Below, in pieces: positions 54,399 through 63,918 of a stretch of 64,000 bases of DNA. The DNA lies in the NCBI RefSeq assembly GCF_042676085.1, contig NZ_JBHTKH010000009.1, forward strand, positions 102,605 to 166,604, in the 5' to 3' direction. A program made the position numbers and the translations under genes. The DNA is from Terrabacter terrigena. GTDB taxonomy: Bacteria > Actinomycetota > Actinomycetes > Actinomycetales > Dermatophilaceae. The notes below the pieces were generated by a model. The model saw only the letters and a list, made by a program, of their open reading frames with translations. It was not told the DNA's origin and made no database searches. How positions within the stretch are numbered: position 1 is the stretch's first letter; each line of letters opens with the position of its first letter.

Positions 54399-55316
54399 AT
54401 GGGCGCCGAAGCCGACCCGACGAACACCACCACCAGCCAGGGCATCGTCGTCGGCTACGACGGGTCGCCAGGGGCGCGTCTGGCCCTGGACTGGGCGATC
54501 GAGACCGCGAAGCGCGACGAGCGCCCACTCACCCTGTTGCACTGCGTGGGTCTGACGATGACGCCGACCTTCCGCGCGTACGACCCCAACGTCCAGGCCC
54601 ACACGTACGACGAGCTGTCGCGCGGCGTCCTCGCCGAGGCGATCGAGATCGCCTCGAACCAGCTGGGCCGCAACGACATCCACCCGTTGAGCGCCGTCGG
54701 CAACGCCTCCGCGGAACTCGTGGGTGTGTCGTCACAGGCAGACCTTCTCGTGACCGGGTCGCGCGGTCACGGCACCATCTCGTCGGGGCTGCTCGGCTCC
54801 ACGTCGTATGCCGTCACCGCCCACGCGCACTGCCCAGCGGTGGTCGTGCGTGGCCCGTCCGTCGTCCATGCAGGACCGAACCACCCCGTCGTGGTCGCCT
54901 TCGACGACTCGAAGCCGGCCCAGACCGCCCTCCGGACCGCCACCCAGGTCGCGGCGGCAGCCGAGGCCGCGCTCCACATCGTGTCGGTGGACAACGTCGG
55001 CGGCCTCGAGGCGTGGCCGGAGACCGACACGATGCTCGGCCGTGAGGAGGTCGCCGAGTCGCTGCACCGCCAGGTCGAGAAGACGGCACGCGACGTCGCG
55101 GACGAGACACGACGGGCCCACCCGGGTCTCGACGTGCGCACCAACGTCGTCGGGGGAGCGGCCGGACGGGCGATCGCCGGCTACGCGACGGACGTCGCGG
55201 CGGGCCTGATCGTCATGGGCTCGCGCGGACACGGCGGCTTCACCGGGATGCTGCTCGGCTCGGTCAGTCACCGCGTCATCCACGACGCCCCGTGCCCCGT
55301 CATGGTCGTCCGCTGA
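54399..55316 (+). CDS. Tandem universal stress protein
   Basis: 305 residues with two USP domains (about 15-155 and 165-305). Each has a GYDGSPGA/FDDSKPA-type opening and an ATP-binding GSRGHG...S pattern: LLVTGSRGHGTISSGLLGSTS, then LIVMGSRGHGGFTGMLLGSVSHRV. It likely binds ATP and responds to dormancy, low oxygen or stress. ATG 54399 has AAGGG upstream; ATG 54348 also has a plausible GAGAGG. Confidence 0.92.
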   Translation: MGAEADPTNTTTSQGIVVGYDGSPGARLALDWAIETAKRDERPLTLLHCVGLTMTPTFRAYDPNVQAHTYDELSRGVLAEAIEIASNQLGRNDIHPLSAVGNASAELVGVSSQADLLVTGSRGHGTISSGLLGSTSYAVTAHAHCPAVVVRGPSVVHAGPNHPVVVAFDDSKPAQTALRTATQVAAAAEAALHIVSVDNVGGLEAWPETDTMLGREEVAESLHRQVEKTARDVADETRRAHPGLDVRTNVVGGAAGRAIAGYATDVAAGLIVMGSRGHGGFTGMLLGSVSHRVIHDAPCPVMVVR

Positions 55317-55331
55317 CCGGGAGGGAAGGGG

Positions 55332-56654
55332 CTACCGAGTGGTCTCGCGCCGAGCCAGTGCGATGGCTGTCTGCTCGGCGAGCCGAGTCACCGTCTTCTC
55401 AGCCGCAGTCTCGGCGGCCTGCGCCTCCCTGCGGCTGGCACCTTCGGGGTAGCTGAAACGCAATGAGAGCGAGAACGCTTGCGACGCCTTGCTGCTCGGC
55501 TTCCACCCCGCGAGTGTCGTGCCCTCAGGCAGCCATGCGGTCACTTCCCCCGGCATCGTGTCGATCCTCGACTCCGCCGATCCCGTGACGGACAGGCTGA
55601 CCCGAACCGACATGCCCGTGGTCACGGTGAGGTCAGCCCGGTCGCTGGAGTACCGGGGCTTGCTGAGCCACCAGGCGCAGACATCGCCGGCGCGCGCCTG
55701 TTCGATGACGACCTTCGCGCCGGTCGTGCTGGCGATCACGGGCCTCATCAACGTCTGGCAGTCCTTCCCGGGCGCCGCCGGCGTCGTCCCCGATGAACGT
55801 GACTGGGGAAACGAAAGCTTCGGCACTGCACCGGCCACGACGTCGGGAAGGCGAGGCCCCAGCTGGCTGAGCGCCACTAGCAGGCCGAAACCGGCGAGGG
55901 CCTTGAGCGCGGACGGTCGCCGGCGGCGCGGGTGTGCCGTGGCGCGGTGTCGCTTCGCTGAGGTCCCGTTGCTCGACGGAGGGGCGCTGAGTACTGCGGG
56001 CACGGTGAGGTTCGTCGTCGACGGACCCCCGTCGGTCGGGACGTCGCCCGAGGCGGGCGGGTAGGTGTGGGCGATCTTGCGAGACAGGAGCTCGGCAGAG
56101 ATCGCGTCCGTGGTTGCGGGCTGGCGTCGCAGCCACTTCGTCAGCCGGCCGTGCGGGACGACCTCAACACCGCGGACGCGCTGGGCGCGGAACGTTGCGC
56201 CGTGACGACCCGTGAGGGCGACGACCGGTACGACCGGCACGCCGAGGACCGTCTCCATCTCTCCGGCGAAGCCGGCCAGCTTGTCGAGCTCGGCGCCCTT
56301 GGCGGAGCTGCGGCCGGCGTGCTGCCAGAGGTTGTCGTCGTGCACGCTGACGCCGCCCGCCCAGTTCTTGGCATCGACGAGGAACACGCCGCCTGGGCCG
56401 ACGACGACATGGTCGAGGTTCGTCAGGCCCGTGCCGGGTCGCAGCAGCCGGTCGTGGAGAACGACCCACCCCTCGGGCAGGTCCCGGAGAACACGCGCCA
56501 CCCGGCGCTCACCCTCGGCGCCCGCAGCCCAGGCTCCGGCCCGTGCCTCGAGCTGCTCTGCCCGGCGCCGAGCCACTTCTTCCCGCTCTCGCTCAGCAGC
56601 CGCGCGCGCCCACAGCTCCTCCGCGCGCGTGCGAGCCGACCCACCGTCCGCCAT
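55332..56654 (-). CDS. NERD-domain membrane protein
   Basis: 440 residues from ATG 56654 with GGGGAAG upstream. A coiled-coil N-terminus (1-50) leads to a NERD domain at about 55-175 (GAEGERRVARVLRDLPEGWVVLHDRLLRPG, NLDHVVVGPGGVFLVDAKNWAG). After a linker and one hydrophobic helix (about 257-275), the C-terminal 160 residues form an extracytoplasmic region with two or three Cys. NERD domains are linked to nucleic-acid processing; here the domain is inside and the tail outside. It is distinct from the helicase at 45858. Confidence 0.85.
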   Translation of the reverse strand: MADGGSARTRAEELWARAAAEREREEVARRRAEQLEARAGAWAAGAEGERRVARVLRDLPEGWVVLHDRLLRPGTGLTNLDHVVVGPGGVFLVDAKNWAGGVSVHDDNLWQHAGRSSAKGAELDKLAGFAGEMETVLGVPVVPVVALTGRHGATFRAQRVRGVEVVPHGRLTKWLRRQPATTDAISAELLSRKIAHTYPPASGDVPTDGGPSTTNLTVPAVLSAPPSSNGTSAKRHRATAHPRRRRPSALKALAGFGLLVALSQLGPRLPDVVAGAVPKLSFPQSRSSGTTPAAPGKDCQTLMRPVIASTTGAKVVIEQARAGDVCAWWLSKPRYSSDRADLTVTTGMSVRVSLSVTGSAESRIDTMPGEVTAWLPEGTTLAGWKPSSKASQAFSLSLRFSYPEGASRREAQAAETAAEKTVTRLAEQTAIALARRETTR

Positions 56655-56814
56655 GTCGTCTTCCCCTGTCCCGTGCCGCGTCGCGACTCTAGGGAACGAC
56701 GAGCGGGTCCCGGGCCCGAATCGGCACAACTCGTGCTGATTCGGCCCGAGGCCGAGCTCCACAGGACCGCCGAGCCACACGGCATACGGCTGCGGGAGAG
56801 GGTGCGTGCAGCCC

Positions 56815-57369
56815 TCAGCGAGTCGGGGGACGCTGGAAGCCCGGGCGCCCGGCCGTGCCGGCGGCGCGCTCGACCGAGCGCCCCAGCCTGCCGACCGCCT
56901 GGCCGAGGGGGCCTGCGCCACGGTCACCGAGGGCAGGAGGCACGACGACGACCGGGCACCGCGAGGCGCGCGCGATGCGACTTCCGAGCCAGCGCGCACC
57001 CACCTCCGTCGAGCGCCCGGCGTCGATGACGACGAGGTCGGCCGAACGGCTCTCCTCGAGGAGCACCGCGCGCCGCTTGCCGCCGACGACCCGGGTCTCG
57101 ACCACGTGGTCGTGTCCCAGGACCCGCGCAACGTCCTCGGCCAGCCGCGCCTCCTCGTCGGCCAGGGCCCGATCGTCGGAGACGACCGATGGCACCCGCC
57201 CGCCGGTCGCGGTCTCGGGAGCGTGGGGCCGCCAGGCGCGCACGGCAACGACCCGTCCGCCGCGGACCGACGCCTCTTCGACGGCCCAGCGCAGCGCACC
57301 GGGCGACCCGCTCGTGGGGCTGACCCCGACGACGATCGTGTAGGTGCGGCCCAGCGCGGCGATGTTCAT
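56815..57369 (-). CDS. Single-domain universal stress protein
   Basis: 184 residues from ATG 57369. USP fold at 5-145 (YTIVVGVSPTSGSPGALRWAVEEA). The last loop (ARWLGSRIARASRCPVVVVPP) differs from the GSRGHG ATP motif, so nucleotide binding is uncertain. A C-terminal Arg-rich tail follows. Its ATG overlaps the MFS gene stop by four bases; it may act with that transporter. Confidence 0.88.
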   Translation of the reverse strand: MNIAALGRTYTIVVGVSPTSGSPGALRWAVEEASVRGGRVVAVRAWRPHAPETATGGRVPSVVSDDRALADEEARLAEDVARVLGHDHVVETRVVGGKRRAVLLEESRSADLVVIDAGRSTEVGARWLGSRIARASRCPVVVVPPALGDRGAGPLGQAVGRLGRSVERAAGTAGRPGFQRPPTR

Positions 57370-58832
57370 GCCCGCGCTCCCGACTCCTCCGTGACCTTGC
57401 TCAACGGGTCGGCGATGTCCTCGAGCGACTTGCGCTCGGCGTCGATGCCGATGGCGAGGGCCACGACACCACCGATGATCATGATGACGGCGCCCGCGAC
57501 GTAGCCCCACGTCAGCGGCATGCGGTCCTTGCCCTCACCGATGAGCGTGCCGTAGAGCACCGGCGCGACGGCACCGGCGCACTGGGCGATGACGAAGAAG
57601 TACGAGATGGCCTGCCCGCGCACCTCGAGCGGGAAGATCTCGCTGACCGTCAGGTAGGCGGCGGACGCGCCGGCCGAGGCGAAGAAGAACGACACGCACC
57701 AGAAGATCGTGTGGGTCGTGGCGCTCAGCGCCTGGGCCTGGAAGAGCCACGCCGACACGAGCAGCACGACGCCGGCCACCGTGTAGGTGAAGAAGATCAT
57801 CTTGCGGCGACCGATGGTGTCGAAGAGGTGGCCGAGCAGCAGCGGGCCGAGCAGGTTGCCGGCCGCGAAGGGCAGGAAGTAGAGCGAGGTCCCGGCCTTG
57901 TCGATCTGGTAGAAGTTCGTCAGCACCAGCGCGTAGGTGAAGAAGATGGCGTTGTAGAGGAACGACTGCGTGACCATCATCGTGAGCCCGAGCACCGTGC
58001 GCCTGCCGTAGCGGCGCACGAACACGTCCCAGAGCACCTTCGGGCCCATGGCGTCCTCGGGCTTGACGAGGATCGCCTTGCTCTCGTCGACCTCGGACAG
58101 CTCGCCGCCTTCGCGGCGCACCCGCTCCTCGATGTCGTCGACGGTGCGTTCGGCCTCCTCGGCACGGCCGTGCGTGAGCAGCCAGCGTGGGCTCTCCGGG
58201 ATGTGGCGACGCAGGTAGATGATCGACAGGCCGAGGAGCGGTCCGATGAAGAAGGCGAGGCGCCAGCCGAGGTTCTCGGCCACGTTGTCGGGGTTGAGCA
58301 GGTAGAGGTTCGCGAGGGCGCCGAAGAAGGCGCCGAACCAGTAGGTGCCGTTGATCGCGATGTCGACGCGGCCGCGGAAGTGCGACGGGATCAGCTCGTC
58401 GATGGCGGAGTTGATCGCGGTGTACTCGCCGCCGATGCCGAGGCCGGCGATGAAGCGGAACACCCACAGGAAGCCCATGTTGGGTGCGAAGCCGGCGAGG
58501 CCGGAGCCGATGAGGTAGATCACCAGGGTGATGATGAAGAGCTTGCGGCGGCCCCATTTGTCGGTGAGCCTGCCGAACGTCAGCGCCCCGACGACCTGAC
58601 CGAGGAGGTAGATCGTGCCGGTGAGCCCGACCTGGGCGGCCGACATGCCGAGCGACTTCTGGAAACCCGACTCGGAGACGATCTGGATCTCGAGACCGTC
58701 GAGGATCCACGAGATGCCGAGACCGATGACGACGGACCAGTGGAACTTCGTCCACGGCAGGCGGTCCATGCGCGCCGGCACCAGACTCCGGATGGCACCG
58801 TCCGTGCGTTGCTGTGCGACAGCCTCGCTCAT
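57366..58832 (-). CDS. MFS transporter (sugar/acid:proton symporter type)
   Basis: 488 residues from ATG 58832 with AAAGGAG upstream. Twelve helices, with the MFS motifs GRLTDKWGRRKLF after helix 2, PESPRWLLTHGRAEEAERTVDDIE before the central loop and LFDTIGRRKM in the second half. The PESPRWLL and the long cytoplasmic loop suggest the metabolite:H+ symporter/SP-like branch. Substrate unknown. Operon with the single-domain USP. CGCATT-N6-AATGCG at 58931-58948 is a possible operator upstream. Confidence 0.93.
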   Translation of the reverse strand: MSEAVAQQRTDGAIRSLVPARMDRLPWTKFHWSVVIGLGISWILDGLEIQIVSESGFQKSLGMSAAQVGLTGTIYLLGQVVGALTFGRLTDKWGRRKLFIITLVIYLIGSGLAGFAPNMGFLWVFRFIAGLGIGGEYTAINSAIDELIPSHFRGRVDIAINGTYWFGAFFGALANLYLLNPDNVAENLGWRLAFFIGPLLGLSIIYLRRHIPESPRWLLTHGRAEEAERTVDDIEERVRREGGELSEVDESKAILVKPEDAMGPKVLWDVFVRRYGRRTVLGLTMMVTQSFLYNAIFFTYALVLTNFYQIDKAGTSLYFLPFAAGNLLGPLLLGHLFDTIGRRKMIFFTYTVAGVVLLVSAWLFQAQALSATTHTIFWCVSFFFASAGASAAYLTVSEIFPLEVRGQAISYFFVIAQCAGAVAPVLYGTLIGEGKDRMPLTWGYVAGAVIMIIGGVVALAIGIDAERKSLEDIADPLSKVTEESGARA

Positions 58833-59041
58833 CACATCTCCTTTGATCGATCGCTCCAACCGTCCGGTGCGGTCGTGCGGCGCCACGTCCTCACCGTCCG
58901 GGTCCGTACCCCGTGCGGCACCGCGAGCAACGCATTCGTCGCAATGCGCCCATCGGGTATGCCGTCGCACCCGCTGCCGTGGGTACGTGACAGTCGCAGG
59001 ACGGGTGAGGAGCCCGTCGGCGTGACAGCAGGAGGGGCGCC

Positions 59042-59470
59042 ATGCCGGCCAGGAAGCGATCGGGCAGCACCGACCTGCCCTCGACCCTCGAACGGTCGTC
59101 GAAGAAGGCGCAGGACACGTGGCTGGCGACGCACGACGCCGCAGTGGAGCAGTACGGCGAGGGGGAACGGGCCCACCGCACCGCGTTCGCGTCGCTCAAG
59201 CACTCCTTCGAGAAGGTCGGTGACCACTGGGAGGAGAAGGCGGAGAAGGGGCCGAGCGACGTGCAGGCTGCGCGGCGTGGCGCCGATGCACGGGCCCATC
59301 TCGACGACGGGGACTCCGCGGGGGGCGTCGACGCGAACGCCTCGAAGGCGCACCTCTACGAGATCGCCAAGCGCCTTGGCGTGGCAGGGCGCTCGCGGAT
59401 GAGCAAGGACGAGCTCGTCGAGGCGATCCAGCGTGCCAACGACCGGGCGACGGCGGCTGCACGCGACTGA
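59042..59470 (+). CDS. ChaB-family protein with C-terminal SAP/Rho-N-like domain
   Basis: 142 residues. The N-terminal half matches ChaB, originally a cation-transport regulator (LPSTLERSSKKAQDTWLATHDAAVEQYGEGERAHRTAFASLKHSFEKVGDHW). The C-terminal 40 residues (KAHLYEIAKRLGVAGRSRMSKDELVEAIQRAN) look like a SAP/Rho-N-type DNA- or RNA-binding helix pair. Possibly a stress-related nucleic-acid-binding protein. Confidence 0.85.
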   Translation: MPARKRSGSTDLPSTLERSSKKAQDTWLATHDAAVEQYGEGERAHRTAFASLKHSFEKVGDHWEEKAEKGPSDVQAARRGADARAHLDDGDSAGGVDANASKAHLYEIAKRLGVAGRSRMSKDELVEAIQRANDRATAAARD

Positions 59471-59579
59471 CGGAAGGTCTCGCCCACCGCTCCCGACAGT
59501 TCTACGCTGATCTGTTGGGCCGCCACGGAGACGGCCGGTGCGGTGGGGTGACCACGCCGCCACCGCGGAGGAGTGAGCC

Positions 59580-61130
59580 ATGTCGGTGTCACGAGCACGG
59601 AATGGATCTCGGGCGGTAGCAGGACTCGGGGCGGCGGCACTCGTCGCCGCCGCTGCGCTGGCCACGGGAGTGGCGGCCACGGGGGCGTCGGCCGCGGGCG
59701 CGATGACGACCTACCTGGTCGTCTACCGGAGCGGGGCCGCGACTTCGGGGGCAGCGGCGGACGTGGGCGCCGCCGGCGGCCAGGTCGTCGCGAACTACGC
59801 GCCGATCGGTGTCGTCGTCGCGCGGTCGACGAGCGTCGACTTCGCGGCGCGGATGAGGACGGCCAGCAGCGTGGAGGGCGCCGTCGCGACCACACGGTTC
59901 GCCACCTCGGTGGGTGGCGGGGGAGCAGCCGGCACGGCCACGGCCAGTGCCGCGACCAGCAGCGCCGCGGGCGCTGCGACGGGCGCCATCCCGCTCGGCG
60001 ACCCCCTCTCGAGCAGGCAGTGGGACATGGACCAGATCCGCGTCGGCAACGCCCACAGGCTGACCACCGGGAGTCCGTCGGTGCTCGTCGGCGACATCGA
60101 CACCGGTCTGGACTACACGCACCCTGACCTGGCAGCCAACGTCCGCGACGACGCCAGCGCCAACTGCGTCAGCGGCGTGGCGGTGCCCGGCAAGGTCGCC
60201 GCGAACGACGACAACGGCCACGGCACCCACACGGCCGGCACGATCGCGGCCGCGGCCAACGGGATCGGCATCGTCGGTGTCGCTCCGTCGGTGAGGATCG
60301 CCGGCATCAAGGCGGGCAACGCCGCAGGGTTCTTCTTCCCCGAGGCCGTCGTCTGCTCGTTCATGTGGGCGGGCGACCACGGCGTCGACGTCACGAACAA
60401 CAGCTACTTCGCCGACCCGTGGCTCTTCAACTGCAAGAACGACCCCGAGCAGCGGGCCATCTGGAACGCCGAACGCCGCGCCATCAGGTACGCCCAGAAC
60501 AAGGGCGTCCTCGTCGTCGCGGCCGAGGGCAACCAGGCAGACGACCTGTCCCACCCGACCCAGGACCAGACGAGCCCGGACGACACGACTCCCGTGACGC
60601 GAGACATCACCAACGCGTGCGCTGTCGTGCCGACGGAGGTCCCCGGTGTGGTCGGCGTCAGTGCGACCGGCAACCTGCGGATGAAGTCGTTCTACTCGTC
60701 CTTCGGGACGTCGTCGGTGGACGTCGCCGCACCCGGCGGGGACTCGATCCTGCAGCTGACCCAGACGGCCCCGAACGGCCGTGTCCTGTCGACCTGGCCG
60801 GCGGCCCTGCTCAACGCCACCTGCCTGGCGTCGCGCCGGGTCGTCGACGCCAGCGGCGCCACGTACTGCTACCAGCAGGGCACGTCGATGGCCTCGCCGC
60901 ACGCGGTGGGTGTCGCCGCGCTCATCGCGAGCCGCACCGGGCAGAGCGGCAGCGTCCTGGCCGCGGCGCTGCAGCGGGCGACCAACCCGATCGCCTGCCC
61001 CGCGGACGTGACGCCGTACGCGTTCTTCCCGGCCCTCGACGGCGGTGCCCTCCAGCAGTGCCAGGGCGGCATCGGCCACAACAGCTGGTTCGGCTCGGGG
61101 GAGGTCGACGCCCTCAAGGCCGTCGGCTGA
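59580..61130 (+). CDS. Secreted subtilisin-like serine protease (S8)
   Basis: 516 residues. Signal peptide at 1-40, followed by an inhibitor-like propeptide at about 41-140 (MTTYLVVYRSGAAT...). Catalytic Asp174 (DIDTGLDYTHPDL), His214 (NGHGTHTAG) and Ser436 (GTSMASPHA) are intact, with the oxyanion Asn region NNSYFADP. Cysteines near the catalytic domain may form disulfides. It would degrade proteins outside the cell after autocatalytic removal of the propeptide. Confidence 0.95.
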   Translation: MSVSRARNGSRAVAGLGAAALVAAAALATGVAATGASAAGAMTTYLVVYRSGAATSGAAADVGAAGGQVVANYAPIGVVVARSTSVDFAARMRTASSVEGAVATTRFATSVGGGGAAGTATASAATSSAAGAATGAIPLGDPLSSRQWDMDQIRVGNAHRLTTGSPSVLVGDIDTGLDYTHPDLAANVRDDASANCVSGVAVPGKVAANDDNGHGTHTAGTIAAAANGIGIVGVAPSVRIAGIKAGNAAGFFFPEAVVCSFMWAGDHGVDVTNNSYFADPWLFNCKNDPEQRAIWNAERRAIRYAQNKGVLVVAAEGNQADDLSHPTQDQTSPDDTTPVTRDITNACAVVPTEVPGVVGVSATGNLRMKSFYSSFGTSSVDVAAPGGDSILQLTQTAPNGRVLSTWPAALLNATCLASRRVVDASGATYCYQQGTSMASPHAVGVAALIASRTGQSGSVLAAALQRATNPIACPADVTPYAFFPALDGGALQQCQGGIGHNSWFGSGEVDALKAVG

Positions 61131-61138
61131 CCCAGCCC

Positions 61139-61193
61139 GTATGCCGTCGGGTCGGGTCGCGCAACCCCGGCCCCACCCGACCCGGCGGCATAC
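61139..61193 (+). terminator. Terminator after the subtilase
   Basis: A 19-bp stem (61139-61157 with 61175-61193, one mismatch or wobble) starting at the GTATGCCG heptamer and ending in its complement, eight bases after the stop. Confidence 0.75.
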
Positions 61194-61227
61194 GCGGGGG
61201 CCTGGCGGCCCGTCCGGGTGGTGCCTG

Positions 61228-62061
61228 TCAGGCGTGCTCGTCCAGCTCGGCCGCCACGGCGTCGGCGGCCGCGTGCAGAGGCCCGACCGCCTTGGCGATC
61301 ATGCCGTCACCCATGCGCGGCTGCGGCCCCGAGATCGAGAGCGCGAGCCGGTGCTCCCCCGGCACGGCGACGGCGACGCAGCGCACACCGAGCTCCTGCT
61401 CCTCGTTGTCGAGGGCGTAGCCGCGCTCGCGAGTGCGTTCGAGCTCCTCGATGAACGCGTCGGGGGTGGTGATCGAGTGCTCCGTGCGGGCGTCCATGCC
61501 GGTGCGGGCGAGCAGGGCGCGCACCTGCGCGGCGTCGACGTTGGCGAGGATCGCCTTGCCGACGGCCGTCGTGTGCGGGTTGACGCGGCGGCCGACCTCG
61601 GTGAACATCCGCATGGAGTTCTGCGAGGGCATGACCTGGCCGACGTAGACGATCTGGTCGCCGTCGAGCACGGCGAGGTTGACCGACTCGCCCACCTTCG
61701 CGACGACGTCGGCGAGGTGGGGGCGTGCCCAGGTCGCGAGGCGCCGGGAGGTGAGCTCGCCCAGCCGGATGAGGCGGGGCCCGAGGGAGTACTGGCGTGA
61801 CGGTTCCTGGCGGACGTACCCGAGGTCGACGAGCGTGCGCACGAGCCGGTGGATCGTGGGCAGCGGCAGCCGCGTGTCGGACGCGAGCTGCGAGAGGCTG
61901 ATCACGCCGCCGGCGTCGGCGATGGTCTCGAGGATCGCGAAGGCGCGGTCGAGCGACTGCACCCCACCCGTGCTGCGGGTCGTGCCGGACGCCTTCGCCG
62001 ACGAGGCCGCGCTGGAGCGGGCGCTCGACGCGGCGCTGGATATCGACGTGCGTGCCGGCAT
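61228..62061 (-). CDS. IclR-family transcriptional regulator
   Basis: 277 residues. A Ser/Ala-rich N-terminus of about 30 residues precedes the winged HTH (LDRAFAILETIADAGGVISLSQLASDTRLPLPTIHRLVRTL) and the IclR effector domain (LAVLDGDQIVYVGQV, VGRRVNPHTTAVGKAILA, GVRCVAVAVPG). Divergent from malate synthase, it probably regulates the glyoxylate shunt, as IclR does elsewhere, perhaps in response to glyoxylate or allantoin metabolites. The start is ATG 62061. Confidence 0.94.
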   Translation of the reverse strand: MPARTSISSAASSARSSAASSAKASGTTRSTGGVQSLDRAFAILETIADAGGVISLSQLASDTRLPLPTIHRLVRTLVDLGYVRQEPSRQYSLGPRLIRLGELTSRRLATWARPHLADVVAKVGESVNLAVLDGDQIVYVGQVMPSQNSMRMFTEVGRRVNPHTTAVGKAILANVDAAQVRALLARTGMDARTEHSITTPDAFIEELERTRERGYALDNEEQELGVRCVAVAVPGEHRLALSISGPQPRMGDGMIAKAVGPLHAAADAVAAELDEHA

Positions 62062-62111
62062 GGGCCTGCCTCTCGAGGGTCTTCGTCTCACCGGGGAACC
62101 ACTGTTTGTGA

Positions 62112-62140
62112 GAAGTAATTTCCGTATGATGAAATCATAC
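62112..62140. promoter_or_regulatory. Candidate IclR operators between iclR and aceB
   Basis: A perfect inverted repeat GTATGAT-GAA-ATCATAC at 62124-62140. To the left, GAA-GTAAT-TTC at about 62112-62122 resembles the IclR/AllR half-site core GGAAAT-N-ATTTCC. This AT-rich patch lies in the divergent promoter region. Confidence 0.6.
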
Positions 62141-62266
62141 CGAGCGTGCCCACCGAAAGGGCAGGGCCACGTTCGGTCCAAGTCTTGCAGGACACCCGGC
62201 AGAGCAGCCGACGCACCGGCCGCGTGTCCCGGTCCCGTCACGGTCTCGCCACACGGAGGAGCGCTC

Positions 62267-63886
62267 ATGCCAGCCACGTCGATCACGGTCTCCGGCCCGC
62301 ACGTCGATCGCCAGGACGAGGTCCTCACGGCCGGCGCGCTCGACTTCGTGACCGAGCTCCAGCGCCGCTTCGGGGCCCGACGCGACGAGCTGCTCGCTGC
62401 CCGGTCCCAGCGCCGGGCTGCCCTCGCGGCTGGTGCCGGTCTCGACTTCCTGCCCGAGACCGTCGAGGTGCGCACGTCCGACTGGACCGTCCCGCCGCCG
62501 GCCCCGGGCCTCACGGACCGGCGGGTCGAGATCACCGGACCCACCGACCGCAAGATGTCGATCAACGCGCTCAACTCCGGTGCGAGGGTGTGGCTCGCCG
62601 ATCTCGAGGACGCCAACACGCCGCACTGGGCCAACGTCGTCGGCGGCCAGGTCAACCTGACCGACGCCGTGCGGGGCACCATCGCCTTCACGAGCCCCGA
62701 GGGCAAGGAGTACGCCCTGCGCGACGCTGCCGCGACTCCGGTCATCGTGCCCCGTCCCCGCGGATGGCACTTCGTCGAGGCGCACCTGCTTCTCGACGGC
62801 CGGCCCGTCGTCGCCGCCCTCGTGGACTTCGGACTCTTCGCCTTCCACAACGCCCGCGAGCTCGTCGAGCGCGGCCGGGGCCCGTACTTCTACCTGCCCA
62901 AGACGGAGTCGCACCTCGAGGCACGGCTGTGGAACGACGTCTTCTCCCACACCGAGCAGGTGCTGGGCCTCGACCACGGGACGATCCGGGCAACGGTGCT
63001 CATCGAGACCATCACCGCGGCCTTCGAGATGGACGAGATCCTCTGGGAGCTGCGTGAACACGCCGCGGGCCTCAACGCGGGCCGCTGGGACTACCTCTTC
63101 TCCGTCATCAAGAACTTCCGTGACGCGGGCCCTGCGTTCACGCTGCCCGACCGCAACGACGTGACGATGAACGCGCCGATGATGAAGGCCTACAGCGACC
63201 TGCTCGTCGCGACCTGCCACCGCCGTGGCGCGATGGCGATCGGCGGCATGGCCGCGTTCATCCCGAGCCGGCGCGACGCCGAGGCCAACGAACGCGCCTT
63301 CGCCAAGGTCCGCGAGGACAAGTCCCGTGAGGTGGCCGCCGGCTTCGACGGCTCGTGGGTCGCCCACCCCGACCTCGTGCCGCTCTGCGCCGAGATCTTC
63401 ACCGAGACGCTCGGCGACCGCCCCAACCAGCTCGAGCGCCGACGCGACGACGTCTCGGTCTCGGCGAGCGCCCTGCTCGACGTCGCCTCGACGCCGGGCG
63501 AGCGCACCCTGGCGGGCCTGCGCGCCAACGTGTCCATCGGCATCCAGTACCTCCGGGCGTGGCTGTCGGGCAACGGCGCAGCAGCCATCGACAACCTCAT
63601 GGAGGACGCCGCCACCGCCGAGATCTCCCGCTCCCAGGTGTGGCAGTGGGTCCACAACGACGTCGTGCTCGCGTCCGGCGAGACGGTGACCGCCGAGCTC
63701 GTCCGCGACGTCGTCGACGAGGAGGTCGCGGCGCTGCGCGGGCGCGTCGGGGCGGAGGCGTTCGACGCCGATCCGACGTGGGTGACGGCGCGACGGCTCT
63801 TCGAGGAGTCTGCCCTCGGCGAGACCTTTCCCGACTTCCTGACCCTGCCGGCCTACGACGCCGTGCTCACTGCTGAGCGCCCCTGA
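62267..63886 (+). CDS. aceB: Malate synthase A
   Basis: 539 residues with GGAGGA six bases upstream of ATG 62267. It condenses glyoxylate and acetyl-CoA to malate in the glyoxylate shunt. The catalytic region includes DLEDANTPHWANVV, VIVPRPRGWHFVEAH, LIETITAAFEMDEIL, RWDYLFSVIKNFR and the signature WQWVHNDVVLASG near the C-terminus. Isocitrate lyase (aceA) is not in this window; the enzyme may also serve allantoin/glyoxylate catabolism. Confidence 0.97.
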   Translation: MPATSITVSGPHVDRQDEVLTAGALDFVTELQRRFGARRDELLAARSQRRAALAAGAGLDFLPETVEVRTSDWTVPPPAPGLTDRRVEITGPTDRKMSINALNSGARVWLADLEDANTPHWANVVGGQVNLTDAVRGTIAFTSPEGKEYALRDAAATPVIVPRPRGWHFVEAHLLLDGRPVVAALVDFGLFAFHNARELVERGRGPYFYLPKTESHLEARLWNDVFSHTEQVLGLDHGTIRATVLIETITAAFEMDEILWELREHAAGLNAGRWDYLFSVIKNFRDAGPAFTLPDRNDVTMNAPMMKAYSDLLVATCHRRGAMAIGGMAAFIPSRRDAEANERAFAKVREDKSREVAAGFDGSWVAHPDLVPLCAEIFTETLGDRPNQLERRRDDVSVSASALLDVASTPGERTLAGLRANVSIGIQYLRAWLSGNGAAAIDNLMEDAATAEISRSQVWQWVHNDVVLASGETVTAELVRDVVDEEVAALRGRVGAEAFDADPTWVTARRLFEESALGETFPDFLTLPAYDAVLTAERP

Positions 63887-63918
63887 CGCAGACCGAGGCG
63901 GGACCGGCGTCCGCGGCG

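Noticed and set aside
58931..58948. CGCATT-N6-AATGCG palindrome as a definite MFS operator
   Set aside because: The arms are only six bases and could occur by chance; mentioned only as a possibility in the MFS entry.
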